Shown piece by piece: positions 58,097 to 64,000 of a stretch of DNA of 64,000 bases. The position numbers were made by a program, and so were the translations under genes. The stretch is from AWTP1-13 sp963814055 (GTDB lineage: Bacteria > Pseudomonadota > Alphaproteobacteria > Rhizobiales > Hyphomicrobiaceae). The notes beneath the pieces were generated by a model that saw nothing but the letters and a program-made list of their open reading frames with translations, did no database searches and was not told where the DNA came from. Numbering within the stretch: the first letter of the stretch is position 1; each line of letters opens with the position of its first letter. The stretch spans positions 1 to 64,000 of the forward strand of contig CAWFBJ010000001.1 of NCBI GenBank assembly GCA_963814055.1, given 5' to 3'.

Positions 58097-58549
58097 TCAG
58101 GCTTCCTTTTTACGGATCATCGCCTGACGTCTGCACCGCGCAACGAGGTCGCCATTCTGATTGAAGGCCCGGTGCTCGAACTCGACGATCCCGCGATCGG
58201 GACGCGATTTTGACGCTCTGACCGACACGACTTCCGTTTCAACCCGGATCGTATCGCCGTGAAAGACGGGATGCGGAAATACCGTCTCGGTCATGCCCAG
58301 ATTGGCGATCGTGGTCCCCAATGTCGTGTCGTGGACGGAGATGCCGATCATCAAGCCGAGCGTGAACAGCGAGTTGACCAGCGGCTTTCCCCACTCGCTT
58401 TTGGAGGCGAAATCAAAGTCGATGTGGAGGGGTTGAGGGTTAAGCGTCATCACCGAAAAGAACATGTTGTCGCTCTCGGTGACGGTTTTGGTCAGTGAAT
58501 GCCGGATAACACTGCCGATTTCGAATTCTTCAAGGAATAATCCAGCCAT
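58097..58549 (-). CDS. MaoC-like dehydratase
   Basis: An intact 150-residue hot-dog-fold protein. It has LFLEEFEIGSVIRHSLTKTV, the catalytic region NPQPLHIDFDFASKSEWGKP with aspartate and histidine, LVNSLFTLGLMIG, and PVFHGDTIRVETEVVSVRAS. It is typical of MaoC-type enoyl-CoA hydratases. The CitE-like gene follows after two bases. Hydratase plus lyase adjacency recalls mesaconyl-CoA hydratase and malyl-CoA lyase chemistry, so a role in a dicarboxylyl-CoA pathway is possible but not shown by the sequence alone. Confidence 0.87.
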   Translation of the reverse strand: MAGLFLEEFEIGSVIRHSLTKTVTESDNMFFSVMTLNPQPLHIDFDFASKSEWGKPLVNSLFTLGLMIGISVHDTTLGTTIANLGMTETVFPHPVFHGDTIRVETEVVSVRASKSRPDRGIVEFEHRAFNQNGDLVARCRRQAMIRKKEA

Positions 58550-58683
58550 CGACCCTCACTCCCATTCTCCGCAGTTTTGATAGGCGCTCGGCTGTCCCCC
58601 GGCAAGCGGTTAACGGGTATGGTGAACGCTTCGTAAACCAATAGCTCCTATGGTCGCATCGGGGATAAGGGCAGGGGGGCACA

Positions 58684-59805
58684 ATGGTGATCGGGCATTT
58701 CCTGAAATGGGCGCAGACTGCGCGCGTTTCCGAGCGGGCAGCAGCAGCGGGCGCTCTGGCGCGTAGCTATATAGAGGCACAACTTTCATTCGAGGACCGC
58801 TGCGCCGCCGAAGCGGCGTTGACGTTGCTGTTGGATGATCCATCCTCGAAAGTGCGGTTAGCGCTGGCGGACGCCGTGTCGATGAGCCGCCGGGCGCCGG
58901 TTCAAATCATCAGCGCTCTTGCCTCCGATCAGCCGGAAATCGCCGGGCTGATCCTGGCGCGTTCGCCCCTGTTGTCCGAAGCCGATCTGATCGGCCGCGT
59001 TGCGTCTGGCCACACCTTCGCCCAGTGCGTGATTGCACGGCGCCCGGGCGTCTCGATGTCCTTGTCTGCGGCAATTGCTGAAGTTGGAGAGGCGGAGGCG
59101 TGTCTCGCTCTTCTCGACAATCCATCCGCCGGGATTGCGGGGCTCAGTTTCCGCCGCATGGCCGAGCGTCACGGTGATTTCGGGCCGCTGCGCGAAGCCC
59201 TGCTCGCAGACAGGCGGTTGCCGTCGGACTGCCGGCATTTGCTGCTGGTCAAGCTCGGCGAGACCTTGAAGGCATCGCCGTTGGTGGTGGCGCTGATGGG
59301 CGCTTCCCGCGCCGAACGGGTCACCAGGGACGCGTGCCTGAAGGCTTCGCTGACCTTGATCGATGGCACCAGTCCTGATGAATATGCAGCGCTCATCGAG
59401 CATCTTCGGATACGAGGCGACTTGACGGCGGGATTTCTTATCAGGGCCGTTGCATGCGGGAAGATCGACTTTTTTGGCGCTGCGCTGGTCGCGCTGACCG
59501 CACAGAGCGAGGCCAGGGTGAGGACACTGCTAGCGGGCGGGCAGGATGTCGCGCTTGCCGCGCTCTTTCGAAAAGCGGGGCTCGCCGCAACCCTTTATGG
59601 CGTTATTCTGCTGGCGCTCAAGATCTGGCGCGAGGTGGCGAACGGCCGGAGCGCGACCGGCACTCAGGAGGTCAGCTGGCGCATGCTTCAGGAACTTGGC
59701 GAGGACCAGCAAGGAAGTGACCTCGCCAACCTGCTGAGATCAATACATCTGGACGCGCTTCGCGAGAATGCCCGCGGCCATGCACTGGCGATCGCGGCAG
59801 CCTAG
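58684..59805 (+). CDS. DUF2336 domain-containing protein
   Basis: An intact 373-residue, mostly helical protein. The N-terminal part reads like HEAT-type repeats: ERAAAAGALARSYIEAQLSF, AALTLLLDDPSSKVRLALAD, LASDQPEIAGLILARSPLLS and ARRPGVSMSLSAAIAEVGEA. This is the alphaproteobacterial DUF2336 family, whose function is unknown; some members are linked to stress or cell-cycle signalling, from memory. No catalytic motif. It is divergent from the MaoC gene and convergent with parE, from which it is separated by two long palindromes. Confidence 0.85.
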   Translation: MVIGHFLKWAQTARVSERAAAAGALARSYIEAQLSFEDRCAAEAALTLLLDDPSSKVRLALADAVSMSRRAPVQIISALASDQPEIAGLILARSPLLSEADLIGRVASGHTFAQCVIARRPGVSMSLSAAIAEVGEAEACLALLDNPSAGIAGLSFRRMAERHGDFGPLREALLADRRLPSDCRHLLLVKLGETLKASPLVVALMGASRAERVTRDACLKASLTLIDGTSPDEYAALIEHLRIRGDLTAGFLIRAVACGKIDFFGAALVALTAQSEARVRTLLAGGQDVALAALFRKAGLAATLYGVILLALKIWREVANGRSATGTQEVSWRMLQELGEDQQGSDLANLLRSIHLDALRENARGHALAIAAA

Positions 59806-59876
59806 CGTCCCGATTCTGAAATTCGCAAGAGTTCGATATCGGCGGCAGAGCGAATTTCAGAATCGAGGGACACTAG
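59802..59876. repeat. Long palindrome, REP-like element 1
   Basis: CGATTCTGAAATTCGC (59811-59826) and its exact complement at 59850-59865 form a 16-base-pair stem. The outer bases extend the pairing to CTAG at both ends, 59802 and 59873. The left arm overlaps the TAG stop of the DUF2336 gene. It can serve as its terminator, but its similarity to the next palindrome indicates a repeat family. Confidence 0.8.
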
Positions 59877-59889
59877 CAACTATTTGATT

Positions 59890-59966
59890 CTAGTGTCGTT
59901 TTGATTTCGAAGTTCGCTCGGAGAGTGATATCGAAAATCATGCGAACTTCGAAATCACGACACTAG
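59890..59966. repeat. Long palindrome, REP-like element 2
   Basis: The arms are 59890-59917 and 59942-59966. They begin and end with CTAGTGTCGT / ACGACACTAG and pair over 25 bases with a three-base T bulge and a 24-base loop. Ends and stem (CTAGTGTC, GAAGTTCGC) resemble element 1, so the two are related units in tandem, only 13 bases apart, between convergent genes. Confidence 0.8.
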
Positions 59967-60011
59967 CTTCGCCCGGCAATTCTGAAAACAAGGGCGGCGG
60001 CGCTCGAAGGA

Positions 60012-62075
60012 TCAGATATCCAGTTCCTCCGCCTCGGCGAACTCGGCTCGCTCCTGGATGAAGCGGAAGCGCGCTTCCGGCTTGGTCCCCATCAACGCGT
60101 CGACCGAAGCTTTCGTCGCCGCCGCATCGTCGAGAACGTCGACGCGCAGGAGCGTGCGCTTCTTCGGGTCCATGGTGGTTTCCTTGAGCTGGGAAGCCAT
60201 CATCTCGCCGAGGCCCTTGAAGCGGCCGATTTCGATCTTGCCGCGTCCGGTGAATTCCGACTTCAGGAGTTCGTCCTTGTGGGTGTCGTCGCGGGCATAG
60301 GCGACCTTGCCGCCTTGTCGGATGCTGTAGAGCGGCGGCACCGCCAAATAGAGATGCCCGCCGCGTATCAGGTCGGGCATCTCCTGGTAGAAGAAGGTGA
60401 TCAGAAGAGAGGCGATGTGAGCGCCGTCGACATCGGCGTCGGTCATGATGATGACGCGGTCGTAGCGCAGATCCTCGTCGCGGTATCTCGTGCGCGTGCC
60501 GCAACCCAGCGCCTGAATGAGGTCCGCGATCTGCTGGTTGGCTGTGAGCTTGTCGGCTCCGGCGCTGGCGACGTTGAGGATCTTGCCGCGAAGTGGCAGC
60601 ACGGCCTGCATGGCGCGGTCGCGCGCCTGCTTGGCGGAGCCGCCGGCGGAGTCGCCCTCGACGATGAAGATTTCAGCGCCGGCGGCGGCGTTCTGGGTGC
60701 AGTCGGCGAGCTTGCCGGGCAAGCGAAGCTTCCGCACCGCCGTCTTGCGGCTGACTTCCTTTTCCTGGCGACGGCGGACGCGTTCATCGGCGCGCGCGAT
60801 CACCCAATCGAGCAGCTTGGAAGCTTCCTGCGGATTGTCGGCCAGCCAGTGGTCGAACGGGTCGCGCAGCGCGCCTTCCACGATGCGGATCGCCTCGACG
60901 GTCGCCAGCTTGTCCTTCGTCTGCCCGACGAATTCCGGTTCGCGGATGAAGACGGAGAGCATGCCCGCCGCCGAGATCATGACGTCTTCGCTGGTGACGA
61001 TCGCAGCCCGCTTGTTGCCGATCAGATCGGCATAGGCGCGCAGGCCACGCGTCAGCACGTTGCGGAAGCCCATCTCATGGGTTCCGCCCTCATGCGTCGG
61101 AATCGTATTGCAGTACGAATTCAGGAAGCCGTCGCCGCCATACCAGGTAACCGCCCATTCGACGGAGCCGTGGCCGCCCTGCTTTTCGCTTTTGCCGGAA
61201 AAAACCTCGCGGGTGACCTGAAACTCGTCCCCGAGAGAGGCGGCGAGATAATCCTTCAGGCCGCCGGGGAAGTGGAAGGTCGCCCTGGCGGGTGTCGGAT
61301 CCTTCTCCTTGATCAGCAGAGGATCGCAGGACCAGCGGATTTCCACCCCGCCGAACAGATAGGCCTTCGAACGCGCCATGCGGTAGAGGCGCGCCGGCTC
61401 GAAATGCGCGTTCCTACCGAATATCTCCGGGTCTGGATGGAAGCGGACCTTCGTCCCGCGCCGGTTCTGGATGTCGCCGAGCTTTTCCAGCGCGCCTTGC
61501 GGAACGCCCCGCGAAAAGCGCTGCCGGTAGAGTTGACGGCCCCGCGCCACCTCGACCTCAAGCGAGTCCGAGAGCGCATTCACAACGGAAACGCCAACGC
61601 CGTGCAGGCCGCCCGATGTCTCGTAGACCTTCGAGTCGAATTTGCCGCCGGCATGCAGGGTCGTCATGATGACTTCGAGTGCTGACTTTTTTGGAAACTT
61701 CGGATGCGGGTCGACGGGAATGCCGCGGCCATTGTCGGTCACTGTCAGGAAGCCGTTGGCGTCGAGATCGACTTCAATGAACGTCGCGTGGCCGGCCACG
61801 GCCTCGTCCATCGAATTGTCGATGACCTCGGCAAACAGATGGTGGAGCGCCTTTTCGTCTGTTCCGCCGATGTACATGCCCGGCCGCCGCCGGACCGGCT
61901 CCAGCCCTTCGAGAACCTCGATGTCGGCGGCGCTATAGCCTTCGCTGCCGTCTTTGGGCTGGGCGGCGCGCCGCGCGGCGGCTTGCACAAGCGGATCGGC
62001 CGGGCGGGCCGCAGCGCGAGGCGCGGGTCCGGGATGCTTGTTGAGATTGGAAAAGAGGTCGTTGCCGTCGTCCAT
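60012..62075 (-). CDS. parE: DNA topoisomerase IV subunit B
   Basis: An intact 687-residue protein read from MDDGNDLFSNLNKHPGPAPR at 62075; a longer start at 62123 is unlikely. It has the GHKL ATPase domain (EVIDNSMDEAVAGHATFIEV, VTDNGRGIPVDPH, TSGGLHGVGVSVVNALS), the transducer, and the TOPRIM domain (EIFIVEGDSAGGSAKQARDR, IIMTDADVDGAHIASLLITF). The C-terminal signature is GRFKGLGEMM. The alternative GyrB is ruled out by length and the N-terminal extension typical of alphaproteobacterial ParE. It decatenates replicated chromosomes with ParC, which is not in the window. Confidence 0.95.
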   Translation of the reverse strand: MDDGNDLFSNLNKHPGPAPRAAARPADPLVQAAARRAAQPKDGSEGYSAADIEVLEGLEPVRRRPGMYIGGTDEKALHHLFAEVIDNSMDEAVAGHATFIEVDLDANGFLTVTDNGRGIPVDPHPKFPKKSALEVIMTTLHAGGKFDSKVYETSGGLHGVGVSVVNALSDSLEVEVARGRQLYRQRFSRGVPQGALEKLGDIQNRRGTKVRFHPDPEIFGRNAHFEPARLYRMARSKAYLFGGVEIRWSCDPLLIKEKDPTPARATFHFPGGLKDYLAASLGDEFQVTREVFSGKSEKQGGHGSVEWAVTWYGGDGFLNSYCNTIPTHEGGTHEMGFRNVLTRGLRAYADLIGNKRAAIVTSEDVMISAAGMLSVFIREPEFVGQTKDKLATVEAIRIVEGALRDPFDHWLADNPQEASKLLDWVIARADERVRRRQEKEVSRKTAVRKLRLPGKLADCTQNAAAGAEIFIVEGDSAGGSAKQARDRAMQAVLPLRGKILNVASAGADKLTANQQIADLIQALGCGTRTRYRDEDLRYDRVIIMTDADVDGAHIASLLITFFYQEMPDLIRGGHLYLAVPPLYSIRQGGKVAYARDDTHKDELLKSEFTGRGKIEIGRFKGLGEMMASQLKETTMDPKKRTLLRVDVLDDAAATKASVDALMGTKPEARFRFIQERAEFAEAEELDI

Positions 62076-62311
62076 GATCCCGTCAGTCGTATCGAATCGC
62101 GCTTGATATTGCCACGCCTTCACGGCGGAAGGACAGAGGTTCCTGTTCCGTTCAGGTCTTTTGACAGGTTCAATTAAGCGCTTTTTCTAAAGTCTTCGAT
62201 AACCACACCGCCGGATTCAGATCTGGCCGGCATATGAACAATTCCTAATTGTTTAAACTTTGACCGTAGCGTGACCCTCGCAATCAGGAACGGGTAGCGG
62301 GGGACTCGGCC

Positions 62312-63220
62312 GTGCGGGGCAAAGCCATAACAATGATCGGTATTGCGGCTGTGGTCGGCTCCGCGTCGATCTTCGCAGCCGACATCTGGATCAAGAACGC
62401 TGCAAATGCCCGTGAGGCAGCCGACACAACGCCCTCGGCTCCAGCAGAGCCGAAGGTGGAATTCAAGACGATCGTGGTTGCGGCAGCCCCTCTGCGCTTC
62501 GGGATGGCACTCGACCGGACGCAGCTCTCGGTCATTCCATGGCCGAAGGAATCGCTGCCCGAGGGCGCCTTCGCGACAATAGACGCCCTGCTTGCCGAAG
62601 GCAGCAGGGTCGTGCTGTCGCCGATCGAGACCAATGAGCCGGTGCTTCTGACAAAGCTTTCGGGGCCAAATGGCCGGGCGGCGCTCTCCAATCTGCTGTC
62701 GCCGGGGATGCGCGCGGTGACGATAAAAACTGACGAGATTGCTGGTGTTGGCGGCTTCGTCACGCCGGGTGATCGCGTCGATGTCGTGCTGACGCGCGAC
62801 GCTGGCGCTATTCAGGAAACGTCTGACAATGCGAAGGACGCGGCGGGCGCGACAATCACCAGCGAGATCGTGGTTGAGAATGCGAAAGTGTTGACGGTCG
62901 GGCAGGGGGCCGACGAGCGTCAGACCAGTCCGCAGGTCGCTAACTCCGTAACGATCGAGGTAACGACGGACGGCGCGCGAAAGGTGGCGCTCGCCCGCAA
63001 TGTTGGCACGCTGTCGCTTTCGCTGAGAGCGGCTGCAGAAGCCGATGCTGCCGCTGGCGATGGCGTAACGACGATTTCGGCGTTTGGAGGCTCCATGGCC
63101 GCGGCCGCAAAGAATGTGGTCGAGGCGATGACGTTGCCCGAAGAGCCAAGGTTCAAGACGGTCATCGTAACTCGAGGGACCGAACCGGAGACCTACAAGG
63201 TAGTGGCTCCGGCCGACTGA
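62312..63220 (+). CDS. cpaB: Flp/Tad pilus assembly protein CpaB (RcpC)
   Basis: A 302-residue protein with a GTG start at 62312. After one N-terminal membrane segment (MIGIAAVVGSASIFAADIW), the SAF domain follows (VVAAAPLRFGMALDRTQLSV, GSRVVLSPIETNEPVLLTKL), then the RcpC/CpaB domain (MRAVTIKTDEIAGVGGFVTP, GDRVDVVLTRD). CpaB is a periplasmic/inner-membrane component of the Tad pilus machine thought to guide the secretin. It lies directly upstream of cpaC. The upstream gene is parE; no pilin or prepilin peptidase gene lies before it here. Confidence 0.92.
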   Translation: MRGKAITMIGIAAVVGSASIFAADIWIKNAANAREAADTTPSAPAEPKVEFKTIVVAAAPLRFGMALDRTQLSVIPWPKESLPEGAFATIDALLAEGSRVVLSPIETNEPVLLTKLSGPNGRAALSNLLSPGMRAVTIKTDEIAGVGGFVTPGDRVDVVLTRDAGAIQETSDNAKDAAGATITSEIVVENAKVLTVGQGADERQTSPQVANSVTIEVTTDGARKVALARNVGTLSLSLRAAAEADAAAGDGVTTISAFGGSMAAAAKNVVEAMTLPEEPRFKTVIVTRGTEPETYKVVAPAD

Positions 63221-63261
63221 TTGAATGCATGCCTGGTGGGGACCGGGTGGGGGACATAACG

Positions 63262-64000
63262 ATGTTTGGGCAGGTACTTTGTATCGGTCGATACGCTTGC
63301 ATGGCTGCCGGAATGACGGTTGCCGCTTTGTTTGGAACCGTATCGCTTCCGGAAAAAGCGTATGCGAATGGCGATGTTATCCATATTTCTTCGACCAAGA
63401 ACACATCGATCAAGATCGCCAAGGGCAAGCCGAAGACAATCCGGACCAATGCTCCGTTCTATGAGATCGTGATCGGCGATCCGGCAGTCGCCAACGTCAA
63501 TCCGCTCACGGACAAGTCTTTCTACGTGCTGGGCAATAGCCTTGGCACGACCGGCATTGCACTTTTCGACGAGAACAAGCAGCTCGTGGGCACGGTTGAC
63601 GTCGAAGTGACACTGGATACGGACCGCCTCGCGAGCACGATCCGCAATTCCGTGCCGGACGCGAATATCGAAGTCAGCTCCGCCAACGGCCGCCTGGTTC
63701 TGTCCGGCTCCGCAAAGGACGCAGTGGCCGCGGACAAAGCGACGCGTATCGCTTCGCGTTTCTCCGGGGAGGAGGAAGTCATCAATTCGGTGAACATTTC
63801 CTCCTCGCAGCAGGTCCAGCTCAATGTACGTTTCGTGGAGATCAACCGACAGGTCGGCGAGGAATTGGGTACGCAAATCAGGGCAGCCTATACAGGGCCA
63901 TCCGGCACGATCTCATTCAATTCGTTTCCGCGAGCCTCAAGCAACGCGCCGGCGGGCGCGCTGATCGGTTCGCTGCTCAACAACGGCTTGTCGATCGATG
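63262..64000 (+). CDS. cpaC: Tad pilus secretin CpaC (RcpA), C-terminus cut by window edge
   Basis: The frame runs from an ATG at 63262, after GGGGGA, to the window edge, about 246 residues. A signal peptide (about 1-35, ending AYANG) is followed by the pilus secretin N-domain (KTIRTNAPFYEIVIGDPAVA, YVLGNSLGTTGIALFDENKQ). A BON/SPOR-like segment (VTLDTDRLASTIRNSVPDAN) and the start of the secretin core (QVQLNVRFVEINRQVGEELG) come next. CpaC forms the outer-membrane channel of the Flp/Tad pilus. It is 41 bases downstream of cpaB and surely cotranscribed. Confidence 0.93.
   Translation, partial: MFGQVLCIGRYACMAAGMTVAALFGTVSLPEKAYANGDVIHISSTKNTSIKIAKGKPKTIRTNAPFYEIVIGDPAVANVNPLTDKSFYVLGNSLGTTGIALFDENKQLVGTVDVEVTLDTDRLASTIRNSVPDANIEVSSANGRLVLSGSAKDAVAADKATRIASRFSGEEEVINSVNISSSQQVQLNVRFVEINRQVGEELGTQIRAAYTGPSGTISFNSFPRASSNAPAGALIGSLLNNGLSID

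Noticed and set aside
60279..61685. Plus-strand frame of 468 codons opposite parE
   Set aside because: Shadow of parE with no motif.

Overview
The window is a GC-rich alphaproteobacterial chromosome segment, most likely from a Rhizobiales / Phyllobacteriaceae organism close to Mesorhizobium (inference). The basis is the gene set and order (phaC, aminotransferase, hom, glpX, recJ; hisI, folE, Fe-S scaffold, yidD, thrS), a BA14K-family remnant, a CIRCE-controlled groESL pair, Tad pilus genes and rhizobial-style palindromic intergenic repeats.

Two regions with different character meet at a tRNA-Glu gene (38211-38286, minus strand). Left of it (1-38.2 kb) is accessory DNA with a patchwork of unrelated genes. 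These include a DUF3604 / HupE-like / parvulin operon, a shattered adenylate cyclase-TPR gene, an orphan oligopeptide-binding protein, MarC, a lytic transglycosylase, a glyoxalase I, a gluconate-dehydrogenase-like pair with a gluconolactonase, and a groESL copy. Further right are a DUF899 protein, a methyltransferase, an aldonolactone-oxidase-like flavoprotein, a GH144/glycoamylase-like enzyme, a TetR / DUF1772-like / VOC / SRPBCC cluster, a protein-L-isoaspartate methyltransferase and several small secreted proteins. The region ends with a MerR-like protein, a 72-residue protein and a tyrosine integrase that abuts the 3' end of the tRNA. This is the layout of an integrative element; its far attachment site was not found here.

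Right of the tRNA (38.3-64 kb) is core housekeeping DNA: an M15/DUF882 lipoprotein, PHA synthase, amino-acid biosynthesis (aminotransferase, homoserine dehydrogenase, HisI), FBPase II, RecJ, GTP cyclohydrolase I, an Fe-S scaffold, YidD, threonyl-tRNA synthetase, a nitroreductase / flavin reductase pair, a CitE-like / MaoC pair, DUF2336, topoisomerase IV subunit B, and the start of a Tad/Flp pilus locus (cpaB, cpaC).

The most striking global signal is the distribution of broken reading frames. About fifteen genes left of the tRNA carry single-base indels or a nonsense codon while the protein on each side of the break stays well conserved. Right of the tRNA only the CitE-like gene is clearly broken. 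Either the left part is a recently relaxed island or the assembly is poor there; raw reads would decide. Other structures worth attention are a diverged 135-bp intergenic repeat (2931 and 12731), a 243-bp tandem duplication (56654-57140), a pair of related long palindromes between DUF2336 and parE, a LysR relic wedged between core genes, and a probable TetR operator.
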